DNA from: Megasphaera vaginalis (ex Bordigoni et al. 2020)
GTDB lineage: Bacteria > Bacillota > Negativicutes > Veillonellales > Megasphaeraceae
Length of the DNA stretch: 64,000 nucleotides
NCBI RefSeq assembly: GCF_900240295.1
Contig: NZ_OEQB01000003.1
Coordinates: 248,001-312,000, forward strand
Direction of reading: 5' to 3'
The notes beneath the pieces are model-generated. The model did not search any database and had not been told where the DNA came from. It saw only the letters and a program-made list of their open reading frames with translations. How positions within the stretch are numbered: position 1 is the stretch's first letter; each line of letters starts with the position of its first letter. The position numbers and the translations under genes are program-made. This document shows, piece after piece, positions 1 to 7,362 of this stretch.

Positions 1-234
1 GCCGCACAGCGTCGAATGTTCACAAATATGGGGAACGCCGGTGCTGTTCTGCGGCGTCGTCCGGAACGAAACGGAGAATACCTTATTATCGTCATCGTTT
101 GCCAGGTACAGAAGCCTGGCGCCGGACTGCAAATGTTCCATTTCATAGGCATAACTGTTCAATTCCGTTACCGCTTCCGCTCGGTGGACGCGAAAGCCGT
201 TGTATACTTCATTACATTTCAATGTTTGTTCCAT
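1..234 (-). CDS. Peptidase M16C (presequence protease-like), N-terminal part
   Basis: Seventy-eight N-terminal codons are visible; the rest lies left of the window. The fragment holds the inverted zinc motif HxxEH (His69, Glu72, His73, in the context PHICEHSTLCG) followed by the L-C-G typical of M16C enzymes. These are large (about 950-1000 aa) metallopeptidases that degrade short unstructured peptides in a closed chamber. No signal peptide is visible, so a cytoplasmic location is expected. The ATG is preceded by AGAGGTG at good spacing. It lies 15 bases downstream of the HAD phosphatase gene and is probably co-transcribed with it. The family call rests on the motif and its surroundings alone. 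Confidence 0.85.
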   Translation of the reverse strand, partial: MEQTLKCNEVYNGFRVHRAEAVTELNSYAYEMEHLQSGARLLYLANDDDNKVFSVSFRTTPQNSTGVPHICEHSTLCG

Positions 235-249
235 AAAACACCTCTTTGC

Positions 250-897
250 TTAACTGTGTAGGAGGAGCGCCGTCAGTTCTGCGACACTGTTCACCGTATA
301 ATCGGCCGGAAATTCCTGCCGTTCCGCTTCATTGCCATAGCCGAAAGCGGCATAAATAACGGGAATGCCCGTTTTTCTGGCGCCGATGACATCATATTTC
401 CGATCACCGACCATAACGGCGCTATCGGCAGCGCCGCTGCCGATATGCCGCAACACGCGATCAATAACAACAGCCTTATCTTCCGTCCCGCCGAGAACAC
501 TGCCGGCAATTTCAGTCAAATACGGAGATAAGCCGAACTTCTCACAAATCGCCTCCGCATGCACCTGCGGTTTTGACGTGGCCACATAGGCCTTGCTGCC
601 GGCCGACTGCAATTGCCGAAGCATGTGAATAATTCCCGCAAACGGCCTGTTTTCAAACTTGCCGATCGTGCCGTAACGTTCTTGAAAAAAGGCATACGTA
701 GCCTGGGCTTTTTCTGGTGAAAATCCGAAGGTATCCAAAAAAGTCAGCATCAGCGGCGGTCCGATGATAACCTGCTGTTCCAATCTTCCCGCCGTTGCTT
801 CCCCTTGCTTTTCCAGGGCATATGCGACGGATTTGATAATGCCTTCCTGAGAATCCGTCAGCGTTCCGTCCAAATCGAACAGAATATGTCTATACAT
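250..897 (-). CDS. HAD-family phosphatase, phosphoglycolate phosphatase-like
   Basis: 215 aa HAD hydrolase of subclass IA. Motif I is DLDGT with nucleophile Asp8 and acid/base Asp10. A four-helix cap follows, then a Thr-Ser-Lys segment (VATSKP, motif II/III region) and the C-terminal acidic motif MVGDRKYDVIGA that binds Mg2+. Such proteins dephosphorylate phosphoglycolate, pyrophosphate or nucleotides; the substrate cannot be read from sequence. The start ATG has GGGAGG eight bases upstream. A TG-extended -10 lies 30 bases before it, and the M16C peptidase gene follows closely, so the two look like one transcript. Confidence 0.85.
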   Translation of the reverse strand: MYRHILFDLDGTLTDSQEGIIKSVAYALEKQGEATAGRLEQQVIIGPPLMLTFLDTFGFSPEKAQATYAFFQERYGTIGKFENRPFAGIIHMLRQLQSAGSKAYVATSKPQVHAEAICEKFGLSPYLTEIAGSVLGGTEDKAVVIDRVLRHIGSGAADSAVMVGDRKYDVIGARKTGIPVIYAAFGYGNEAERQEFPADYTVNSVAELTALLLHS

Positions 898-928
898 GAG
901 TTCCTCCCATCTTCTCTCTAATTTTTAT

Positions 929-937
929 ATTATACCA
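929..937 (-). promoter_or_regulatory. Extended -10 promoter of the HAD phosphatase gene
   Basis: On the minus strand the sequence reads TGGTATAAT, a perfect -10 with the TG extension. No convincing -35 is present 17 bases upstream, as is common for extended -10 promoters. Confidence 0.5.
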
Positions 938-972
938 CAGTCTGTCATCGGCAGCACCGCTAACCCCCGAAA

Positions 973-1010
973 ATAACAGAAGCCGCCTCTCCTGTCGGAA
1001 AGACGGCTAT
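973..1010 (-). terminator. Probable rho-independent terminator after the LDH-family gene
   Basis: Inverted repeat AGCCG-C...G-CGGCT on the minus strand, starting about 12 bases after the stop codon and followed by the weak U-rich run TCTGTTATTTT. The stem has a mismatch, so strength is uncertain. Confidence 0.5.
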
Positions 1011-1021
1011 CAGAAAAGCAT

Positions 1022-1984
1022 TTATTGCAATAATTTATCGGCCTTGGCGATATTGGCGCGAATGGTGGCGCAGCAGCCTTTCAAGGCCTGCAATTCGTCT
1101 GTCGGCAAATCGAAAACGACGACGCGTTCAATGCCGTTTGCTCCGATAACGGCAGGAACACCGCAAAAAATGCCTTTTTCGCCGTATTCTCCGTCAAGCG
1201 CGACACTGGCCGCCATGATTTTCTTTTCATCATGAAGCACGGCGCTCGCCATCGTAACGGCCGTCATGGCAATCCCGTATTCCGTACAGTGCTTGCCCTG
1301 ATACGTGACCCAGCCGCCTTTAATAGCCCGTTCCGTCAGCTCTTTCGTATCGAAATCGTACTGCTTGTTTTCTTTCGCTAATTCCGTATACGGCTGCCCG
1401 CCGAAATTGACGACAGACCACGGCGTCATCTGTGAGTTGCCGTGCTCGCCCATCATGTAGGCCGTAAACGAATGATGTTCCACATCGGTCTGCTGCGAAA
1501 TGGCACTGACCAAGCGCGACGTATCCAAGCCCGTACCGGTGCCGAAAACACGTCCCTTCGGCAAACCGCTCCGAGTGGCAAGCAAATGCGTAACGACGTC
1601 ACAGGGATTGGTAATATTGATGATGACGCCGTCAAAACCGCCGGCCATAACCTTATCGATATATCCGGCAACGCCGGGAACGGTAAAGCCCATTTCGTCA
1701 TCGCGGTTGCCTGTCGCGCAAAGGTCGATCTTGCCGATCGCATTGATGATAACGTCGCAATCTCCCATTTCTTCGTATTTAGCGAGCGTATAGTTGACGC
1801 GGTGCGGCATGAACATGACGGCATCCATCAGATCCTGCCGTTCACTGACAGCTTTGCTTTCATTCAAATCGCAAAGCTTGACTTCATCGGCTGTTCCGGT
1901 AAGTCCCAAGGCAAAGGCGACATGCGCCCCGACATGCCCTAACCCGATAACACCAACGGTCCTCTTTTTTACTGTACTCATCAT
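1022..1984 (-). CDS. L-lactate/L-2-hydroxyisocaproate dehydrogenase family protein
   Basis: 320 aa NAD-dependent 2-hydroxyacid dehydrogenase of the LDH/MDH superfamily. Rossmann motif GLGHVG spans residues 14-19, with Asp39 at the end of beta-2 indicating NAD rather than NADP. NITNPCDV contains the conserved Asn; Asp154/Arg157 (LDTSR) and His181 (MGEHGNS) form the catalytic relay and substrate carboxylate site. The substrate-loop region (NAIGKIDLCATGNRDDE) lacks the usual GxxQKPGxxR of lactate dehydrogenase and resembles L-2-hydroxyisocaproate dehydrogenases, so the substrate may be a branched or longer 2-oxoacid. Two adjacent ATGs follow a GAGGGGG site; either could start translation. Monocistronic by flanking terminators. 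Confidence 0.82.
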   Translation of the reverse strand: MMSTVKKRTVGVIGLGHVGAHVAFALGLTGTADEVKLCDLNESKAVSERQDLMDAVMFMPHRVNYTLAKYEEMGDCDVIINAIGKIDLCATGNRDDEMGFTVPGVAGYIDKVMAGGFDGVIINITNPCDVVTHLLATRSGLPKGRVFGTGTGLDTSRLVSAISQQTDVEHHSFTAYMMGEHGNSQMTPWSVVNFGGQPYTELAKENKQYDFDTKELTERAIKGGWVTYQGKHCTEYGIAMTAVTMASAVLHDEKKIMAASVALDGEYGEKGIFCGVPAVIGANGIERVVVFDLPTDELQALKGCCATIRANIAKADKLLQ

Positions 1985-2083
1985 GACCCCCTCATTTCTT
2001 TAACCAAATTTTACATGCTTAAATTTTATTGTACACCAAACAGTCGTGTTTTTCATCCTTTTTCTTTCTGTTTTTTTAATGAT

Positions 2084-2116
2084 AAAAAAACTTCCCACCT
2101 TATGGGCAGGAAGTCT
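2084..2116 (-). terminator. Terminator of typA
   Basis: Minus-strand hairpin with arms ACTTCC...GGAAGT plus inner CC/GG pairs, followed directly by seven T residues, starting a few bases after the typA stop codon. Confidence 0.85.
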
Positions 2117-2123
2117 TTACCCT

Positions 2124-3932
2124 CTATTTGCGCGCCGCTTTTTTTCTGTCGTGTTTGTCCAAAATGGCCTTGCGGAGACGAATGCTCTTCGGCGTCACTT
2201 CAACGAGTTCATCGTCATTGACCCATTCCAGCGCCTGTTCCAAGCTCATAATACGCGGTGGTGTCAGCCGGAGCGCTTCATCGGAAGCGGATGACCGGGT
2301 ATTGCTCAAATGCTTCTTCTTGCACGGGTTGACGTCAATATCGACATCGCGGTTGCTTTCGCCGATCACCTGCCCCAAGTAAATAGACTGAGCCGGAGAA
2401 ATGAACATCACGCCGCGATCCTGAAGATTGTAGATTCCGTACGCCGTTGTTTCGCCGCTTTCAAAAGCCACCAGGCTGCCCCGTGTCCGTCCGGGAATAT
2501 CACCCTTCCAAGGCGCATATCCGTGAAATACGTGGTACATGATACCGTTCCCTTTCGTAGCCGTCAGAAATTCACTGCGGAAACCGATCAGCCCGCGGGC
2601 GGGAATGATGAATTCCAAACGCGTATAGCCGGCGAGATCAACCATATTGACCATTTCGGCCTTACGCGTCCCCAGCTTTTCCATAACCGATCCCATAAAT
2701 TCCTGCGGCACGTCAATCGTCAGCGCTTCAAGCGGTTCGCATTTCTGACCGTTGATTTCTTTCGTAATGACGCTGGGCTTGCCGACCTGCATTTCATATC
2801 CTTGCCGGCGCATTTCTTCGATCAAAACGGCAATGTGCAGTTCACCTCGTCCGGATACCTTAAAGGCGTCGGCACTGTCCGTCTCTTCAACGCGAAGACT
2901 GACATTCGTCTGCACCTCGCGGAAAAGTCGGTCCCGAAGGTGACGGCTCGTGACGAAATCGCCTTCCTGGCCGGCAAAGGGACTGTCATTGACATAGAAA
3001 ATCATGGACAAGGTCGGCTCATCAATATTGATCTTCGGCAACGCTTCCGGATTGGTCACATCGGCAACGGTTTCACCGATTTTGATATCGGGAATACCGA
3101 TGATGCAGGCAATGTCCCCCATCGCCGCGCCTTTTTCCTGTTCGACCCGGCTTAATCCTTCATACGTATAAACGCGGCTGATCTTCGCTCTGCGCTGGCT
3201 TTCTCCGTCAACAATCAATACATTTTGATTCGGCATCATGCTGCCGCGAACAATGCGGCCGACAGCAATTTTCCCGACATAATCATCGTAGTCCAACGTC
3301 GTGACCATGAACTGAAGCGGACCGTCGGCATCACCTTTCGGACACGGGCAATGCGTGATAATCGACTGGAAGAGGGGCTGCAGATCCGTCGCTTCATCTT
3401 CCATCCGGACCTTGGCGACGCCGTCACGACCGTTAGCATAGATAACGGGGAAATCAAGCTGATCGTCGTCAGCTTCCAATTCCATGAAAAGCTCCAGGAT
3501 TTCATCTTCCACTTCGGCTACACGGGCGTCGGGTTTATCAATCTTATTGATGACCACGATAGGTTTTAATTTTTGTTCCAACGCCTTGCGCAATACATAT
3601 TTGGTCTGCGGCATGGGACCTTCAAAGGCATCGACCAGGAGCAGGACACCGTCTACCATATTCAGCACGCGCTCTACTTCACCGCCGAAGTCGGCATGCC
3701 CCGGCGTGTCGACAATATTGATCTTTACACCGTCATGCATGACCGACGTATTTTTCGATAAAATAGTAATCCCACGTTCACGTTCAATATCTCCGGAGTC
3801 CATGATCCGTTCGGCGACCTTTTCATTCGAACGGAAAACATGACTCTGTTTCAACATGGCATCGACCAAGGTCGTTTTACCATGGTCAACGTGAGCAATA
3901 ATAGCAATATTACGGATATCCTTACGTTCCAT
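2124..3932 (-). CDS. typA: Ribosome-associated translational GTPase TypA/BipA
   Basis: 602 aa, normal family length. G1 AHVDHGKTT (residues 13-21), G3 DTPGHADFG and G4 NKIDKPDA give a complete GTPase domain. EF-G-like domains II, III and V and the BipA-specific C-terminal domain follow ([11 protein letters not shown], then TPKSIRLRK near the end). TypA acts on the 50S subunit, supporting its assembly and growth at low temperature or under stress. The ATG at 3932 is preferred over an upstream in-frame start because ATAGGAGAG sits nine bases before it and the protein then begins MERKDIRN as in homologues. It stands alone between two terminators; a TATACT sequence at 3990-3995 may be its -10. 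Confidence 0.96.
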   Translation of the reverse strand: MERKDIRNIAIIAHVDHGKTTLVDAMLKQSHVFRSNEKVAERIMDSGDIERERGITILSKNTSVMHDGVKINIVDTPGHADFGGEVERVLNMVDGVLLLVDAFEGPMPQTKYVLRKALEQKLKPIVVINKIDKPDARVAEVEDEILELFMELEADDDQLDFPVIYANGRDGVAKVRMEDEATDLQPLFQSIITHCPCPKGDADGPLQFMVTTLDYDDYVGKIAVGRIVRGSMMPNQNVLIVDGESQRRAKISRVYTYEGLSRVEQEKGAAMGDIACIIGIPDIKIGETVADVTNPEALPKINIDEPTLSMIFYVNDSPFAGQEGDFVTSRHLRDRLFREVQTNVSLRVEETDSADAFKVSGRGELHIAVLIEEMRRQGYEMQVGKPSVITKEINGQKCEPLEALTIDVPQEFMGSVMEKLGTRKAEMVNMVDLAGYTRLEFIIPARGLIGFRSEFLTATKGNGIMYHVFHGYAPWKGDIPGRTRGSLVAFESGETTAYGIYNLQDRGVMFISPAQSIYLGQVIGESNRDVDIDVNPCKKKHLSNTRSSASDEALRLTPPRIMSLEQALEWVNDDELVEVTPKSIRLRKAILDKHDRKKAARK

Positions 3933-4000
3933 GTGGCTGTTCTCTCCTATACAAAGAAATAACAAAATTTATCTTGTTGTAACTTATGTAGTATAACACA

Positions 4001-4032
4001 AAAGATCCTGTTTGCCTATACACAGGATCTTT
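4001..4032 (-). terminator. Terminator of murB
   Basis: Perfect nine-base arms AGATCCTGT/ACAGGATCT around a 10-base loop, with T-rich sequence on both sides, so it can act in both directions. It lies just after the murB stop codon. Confidence 0.85.
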
Positions 4033-4044
4033 TTTACGAGCATT

Positions 4045-4971
4045 TTATTCTTCACCGATAATACGGACTTCCGTTTCCAGCGTCACGCCGTAAGCTTCCT
4101 TAACACGGCGCTGTACCTCATGGATAACGGTCAGTACATCTCGGGCCGATGCATTGCCGCGATTGACAACAAAACCGGCGTGCTTGACCGATACTTCCGC
4201 ATCACCGCAGGACAGGCCTTTCAGCCCCGTTTGGTCAATCAGCGTACCGGCGAAATATCCCGGCGGCCGCTTGAACGTGCTGCCGGCACTGTGCATTTCC
4301 AACGGCTGCTTGCTGCGTCGCTTTTCCATGAGTTCATCCATCAGCGCCTGAATAACGTCTTGCCGGCCGTAATCCAAAAGCAATTCCACTTCAACGACAT
4401 ACTCCTGCAACTCCTGGAACTTGCTCATGCGATAGGAAAAGCCGAAATCGGGGGTAACATAAGTTTGAACGCCGCCCTGACCGTTAACGGTACGAACGCG
4501 GGATACGACGTGGCTCATTTCTCCGCCGTAAGCGCCGGCGTTCATGAAAACGGCGCCGCCGAGCGTACCCGGAATACCGCAGGCAAATTCAATGCCCGTA
4601 AGCCCCCTGTTCTGCGCAAAGGCGCAGACATCTTCCAGCATAAAACCGGCGCTGGCAAGAATTTTATTGTCATGTGCCGACAGGACCTTGTGCATGCAGT
4701 TCAACTGAATCACAACACCCCGTATGCCGCCGTCACGAACGAGCACATTGGAACCGCCGCCGAGAACCGTAACGGGCAATCCCAAACGCCGGGCCGCTCT
4801 GATGGATAAGGACAACTCTTTTACCGAATAGGGCAGCACCAGCACGTCGGCAGGTCCGCCGACGGCAAAGGTCGTATGAAACCGCATCGGCTCATGAACC
4901 AGCAGATGTTCGTCGTCGAATACCGTATGAAGTTGAGAAACAAACTCGTTTATTGCCGTCTTAGTGATCAA
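4045..4971 (-). CDS. murB: UDP-N-acetylenolpyruvoylglucosamine reductase
   Basis: 308 aa FAD enzyme that reduces UDP-GlcNAc-enolpyruvate to UDP-MurNAc with NADPH, the second committed step of peptidoglycan precursor synthesis. FAD-binding segments VLGGGSNVLV and GIPGTLGGAVFMNAGAYGGE are intact. The catalytic Ser lies in SAGSTFKRP and the C-terminal Glu in ETEVRI. The compact C-terminal domain matches the type II (Firmicute) enzyme. Translation appears to start at a TTG overlapping the ylbF stop region by 11 bases, with AAGGA 10 bases upstream; no better start fits the conserved N-terminus. Last gene of trmL-ylbF-murB. Confidence 0.96.
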   Translation of the reverse strand: MITKTAINEFVSQLHTVFDDEHLLVHEPMRFHTTFAVGGPADVLVLPYSVKELSLSIRAARRLGLPVTVLGGGSNVLVRDGGIRGVVIQLNCMHKVLSAHDNKILASAGFMLEDVCAFAQNRGLTGIEFACGIPGTLGGAVFMNAGAYGGEMSHVVSRVRTVNGQGGVQTYVTPDFGFSYRMSKFQELQEYVVEVELLLDYGRQDVIQALMDELMEKRRSKQPLEMHSAGSTFKRPPGYFAGTLIDQTGLKGLSCGDAEVSVKHAGFVVNRGNASARDVLTVIHEVQRRVKEAYGVTLETEVRIIGEE

Positions 4972-5308
4972 GAATGCTCATTCCTTCTGCCATTGCGTTT
5001 TGCACGATCTGATAAATTTCTCCGGCCTTCGCCTGCCACGCGTTATACGCCGCCAGATATTCCACCGCTCCGGAGCGCGTTTTGATAATGGCTGCCAGCC
5101 GATTCATCGTTTCCAGTTTCTTCTTAATCGGCTTATCGCCCATGGACTGCGCATAGGCCAGTTCAGCCTGTGTCAACAAAAATTCACGCACCATTTTTTC
5201 CGTCTTTTGATCTTCTGCCAATTTTTTTCCGGCTGCCAACAGTGCCACATATTCGGGACATGCCTGAATAGCCTGCGCCAATTCATTCGCCTTTACAAAT
5301 ACGTCCAT
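4961..5308 (-). CDS. YlbF/YmcA family protein
   Basis: 115 aa all-helical protein of the Com_YlbF family (MDVFVKANELAQAI at the start, then long amphipathic helices). In Bacillus, YlbF forms the Y-complex with YmcA and YaaT, which supports RNase Y-dependent mRNA maturation and, indirectly, competence and sporulation. No ymcA or yaaT is in this window. The ATG follows AGAGGTG by six bases; a GTG three codons earlier is less well placed because it overlaps that site. It sits between trmL and murB with overlaps or short gaps, so it is co-transcribed with them. Confidence 0.8.
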   Translation of the reverse strand: MDVFVKANELAQAIQACPEYVALLAAGKKLAEDQKTEKMVREFLLTQAELAYAQSMGDKPIKKKLETMNRLAAIIKTRSGAVEYLAAYNAWQAKAGEIYQIVQNAMAEGMSILDH

Positions 5309-5320
5309 CGCCAACACCTC

Positions 5321-5809
5321 TTATTGTAAATTCGCAATCCCTATGCCGCCCTTTGCCAATTTCGGAAATCCGAGTTGACGCAACGCTTCGTAAGAAACGA
5401 TGGCAACGGCATTCGACAAATTCAGGCTGCGCGCTTCTTCCCTCATCGGGATGCGGAAGCAGCGTTCCGGCGCCGCCTTTAATAACGCTTCCGGAAGTCC
5501 TTTCGTCTCCTTGCCGAAAACGATCAGATCATCTTCATGAAATGTAATATCGGCATAACATTGTTCGGATTTTGTCGTTAAATAATAAAAACGATGCCCT
5601 TCATAGGCTTTTTGCACTGCCGCAAAGTTTTCATGAACCTGGACATCGACAAGATCCCAATAATCCAGTCCCGCCCGTTTCAGATATTTATCTTCCAGGG
5701 AAAATCCCAAAGGCTTGACCAAGTGAAGCATCATATGATTCGCCGCGCAAAGACGCGCTATATTCCCCGTATTTCCCGGAATTTCCGGTTCTACCATTAC
5801 AATATGCAT
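5321..5809 (-). CDS. trmL: tRNA (cytidine(34)-2'-O)-methyltransferase TrmL
   Basis: 162 aa SPOUT methyltransferase. The family N-terminus MHIVMVEPEIPGNTGNIARL contains the conserved Asn/Arg. GKETKGLP and IPMREEARSLNLSNAVAI form the trefoil-knot SAM site. It methylates the 2'-OH of wobble nucleotide 34 in tRNA-Leu isoacceptors. The start is placed at the internal ATG because GGGGA lies eight bases before it and the protein then begins exactly at the family N-terminus; two upstream ATGs would add five residues. First gene of its operon, behind a good promoter. Confidence 0.94.
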   Translation of the reverse strand: MHIVMVEPEIPGNTGNIARLCAANHMMLHLVKPLGFSLEDKYLKRAGLDYWDLVDVQVHENFAAVQKAYEGHRFYYLTTKSEQCYADITFHEDDLIVFGKETKGLPEALLKAAPERCFRIPMREEARSLNLSNAVAIVSYEALRQLGFPKLAKGGIGIANLQ

Positions 5810-5829
5810 TCGTATCATCCCCATGAAGT

Positions 5830-5858
5830 ATTGTACAAGAAACGGCGGAGAATAACAA
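5830..5858 (-). promoter_or_regulatory. Sigma-A-type promoter of trmL-ylbF-murB
   Basis: Minus strand: -35 TTGTTA (5853-5858), 17-base spacer, -10 TACAAT (5830-5835). The predicted start leaves only about 15 nucleotides of leader before trmL. Confidence 0.7.
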
Positions 5859-6028
5859 GGCGTCCCTTCTCCATCTGCCGCAAAAATGAACGGTTCGCGA
5901 CATTAAGAGGTATTCACAAACGGTCCGATTGCACGGATACACACCGGCAGTTTCTTCCATATCGTGCTGACTGACGGAAGATCATTTCGCATCGTCATAA
6001 GATTTTATGCCGAAAAACTATTTTATCT

Positions 6029-6121
6029 TTACATATTTTTAATCTTCAATCTTTTCGCCAGATCCCGCACTGCCCCTTCAACGTCATCGGTAAAACCCGG
6101 CGTTACACTATTTTGAATCAT
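6029..6121 (-). other. Possible 30-codon ORF or gene remnant in the trmL upstream region
   Basis: The 388-base gap 5859-6246 holds no full-length gene. In it a 30-codon minus-strand ORF, starting MIQNSVTPGFT and ending DLAKRLKIKNM, looks protein-like: a turn followed by an amphipathic helix. No ribosome binding site precedes the ATG, and the AT-rich Fur-like box begins three bases upstream. It may be the decayed C-terminus of a lost gene or chance. The rest of the gap (5859-6028) shows nothing recognisable. Confidence 0.25.
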
Positions 6122-6123
6122 TT

Positions 6124-6138
6124 TGTTAATTATTATCA
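6124..6138 (+). promoter_or_regulatory. Fur-like operator upstream of the CCG protein gene
   Basis: Read on the minus strand, this 15-mer is TGATAATAATTAACA, matching 13 of 14 defined positions of the 7-1-7 Fur box TGATAAT-N-ATTATCA. It lies 24 bases upstream of the -35. It overlaps a perfect ATTATT/AATAAT inverted repeat at 6129-6143. Confidence 0.6.
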
Positions 6139-6162
6139 ATAATCATAGGAATTATCGTTTTA

Positions 6163-6191
6163 TTGCATTTACCTCATATTTATGGTATAAT
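6163..6191 (+). promoter_or_regulatory. Promoter of the plus-strand CCG protein gene
   Basis: -35 TTGCAT (6163-6168), 17-base spacer, perfect -10 TATAAT (6186-6191). The leader is about 48 bases. Confidence 0.75.
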
Positions 6192-6196
6192 ACAAA

Positions 6197-6214
6197 CAAT
6201 AATGACTATTATCA
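6197..6214 (+). promoter_or_regulatory. Second, weaker Fur-like palindrome at the transcription start
   Basis: Palindrome ATAAT-GACT-ATTAT (6199-6212), immediately downstream of the -10. In the 7-1-7 register it matches about 11 of 14 Fur-box positions. Its place over the expected start site would suit repression. Confidence 0.45.
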
Positions 6215-6246
6215 AAAAAAGATCTTATTAAAAGAGGTGTGTATCT

Positions 6247-6645
6247 ATGGATTCATTTGACAACATTGCGCAATATCCCATTTATTTCGCCCCGGGCTGT
6301 AAACTGCTTCAGTTGGAACCGGAGATGGTTTCCAAAGTATACGATTACCTGCATCAGCTTTTCGGCAATATTAATCTGTATACTCGCTGCTGCGGCCTTG
6401 ACGATTCCCGTCAGCAAGACGAAGAAGCGGTTTTCATCACGCTCTGCGATTCCTGTTTCAAAGTCTACGGCGAAACGTACGCAAATCTCCACATGCGCGA
6501 TTTCTGGGACGTTTATGATGAATACAAGGATATTTATCCGTTGTATGATGAAGCGGCCGTTCGTAAAGCGCTCAATGAAACAATGACCGGCGTTTATCCG
6601 AAGGAAGGCATCAAAGCTTGGTTCAATAAATTCAATAATAACTAA
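6247..6645 (+). CDS. Small CCG-type cysteine-rich protein, likely Fur-regulated
   Basis: 132 aa, the only plus-strand gene in the window. Cysteines are spaced C18-x29-C48-C49-G-x17-C67-x2-C70, in the contexts APGCKLL, RCCGLDD and LCDSCFK. This is a shortened version of the CCG motif (CxnCCGxnCxxC) that binds Fe-S clusters in heterodisulfide-reductase HdrB and related oxidoreductases, so an Fe-S or metal-binding role is inferred. The C-terminal half is acidic and aromatic with no recognised domain. No signal peptide or membrane segment is visible. The ATG follows AAGAGGTG. Fur-like boxes flank its promoter, and a strong terminator follows. Function is unknown. Confidence 0.8.
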   Translation: MDSFDNIAQYPIYFAPGCKLLQLEPEMVSKVYDYLHQLFGNINLYTRCCGLDDSRQQDEEAVFITLCDSCFKVYGETYANLHMRDFWDVYDEYKDIYPLYDEAAVRKALNETMTGVYPKEGIKAWFNKFNNN

Positions 6646-6663
6646 TTATATTTCGACGTATGA

Positions 6664-6699
6664 TAAAAAACGGACTGCCGGCGGCGGTCCGTTTTTTTA
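6664..6699. terminator. Bidirectional terminator between the CCG gene and fchA
   Basis: Hairpin AAAAACGGAC...GTCCGTTTTT with an inner CCG/CGG, a T run on the plus side and an A run on the other. It can end the plus-strand gene and, from the opposite side, the fhs-fchA transcript, whose last stop is at 6709. Confidence 0.9.
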
Positions 6700-6708
6700 T
6701 CTTTTTCG

Positions 6709-7362
6709 TCATTGCCTTTCCCGGTAAACACGTTCAATTTCCGCTTCCAACAACGCTGCCTTTCGTTCCGTCTCTTCCATAAGCTGACAGGTTTTCCGCA
6801 CAAAATCTTCATCGTCAATGGATTTTAAATTAATGCGGACGCTGTAAAAGGCCGAACGCATGGCGGCCCGCGCATTCATGGCGCCGATAACGCCATCCGT
6901 AATGACCCAGACATTGCCGTATCGCACGACCTGCACCGCCAAGGACAGTAAATCATACACACTGACGCCTAATGCCAAGGGAACTTCCGCAGCGTGGCGA
7001 AAGGCAGCCTGTACCCGTTCCGACCGGGATATCTCTGCCTTATTGATGCGCAAGGCCGTCAAAACGGCGGCAAACGCTTCGCCGTCCGCATCAATGGCGG
7101 CTATGTATTGCCGCCTCAAGGAGGCAGCCTCCGCCGCTGTCGCCGTCAACAGCGGCGCAACCTTTTCACAGCCTTTTTTATGAACAGTCAAATTGGCTAC
7201 CATTTCCAAAAGCGCCGCTGCTGAAGCCGCCGTTAAAGCGGCAATGCCGCCGCCGCCCGGAACCGGCTCCGCCGAGGACGTCGCTGCCAAAAACTCTTCG
7301 ATTACCGCTTTGCCAAAAGGCCTCTTACAATCAGAACAATCCTGTAATAACACCGTTTTCAT
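6709..7362 (-). CDS. fchA: Methenyltetrahydrofolate cyclohydrolase (FTCD cyclodeaminase family)
   Basis: 217 aa, all-helical protein of the formiminotransferase-cyclodeaminase/FchA family, shown by [20 protein letters not shown] near residues 33-52. FchA converts 5,10-methenyl-THF to 10-formyl-THF (or the reverse) in one-carbon metabolism of anaerobes. Pairing with formate-THF ligase, whose coding end it overlaps by 32 bases, supports cyclohydrolase over histidine-pathway cyclodeaminase activity. The N-terminal 30 residues before the family domain contain a CxxC (DCSDCKR) not usual in the family; they are translated only if the overlapping ATG is used. No FolD is in the window. Confidence 0.85.
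   Translation of the reverse strand: MKTVLLQDCSDCKRPFGKAVIEEFLAATSSAEPVPGGGGIAALTAASAAALLEMVANLTVHKKGCEKVAPLLTATAAEAASLRRQYIAAIDADGEAFAAVLTALRINKAEISRSERVQAAFRHAAEVPLALGVSVYDLLSLAVQVVRYGNVWVITDGVIGAMNARAAMRSAFYSVRINLKSIDDEDFVRKTCQLMEETERKAALLEAEIERVYRERQ

Noticed and set aside
5688-5960. 90-codon minus-strand ORF over the trmL start
   Set aside because: It overlaps the trmL promoter and N-terminus in another frame; no recognisable domain.
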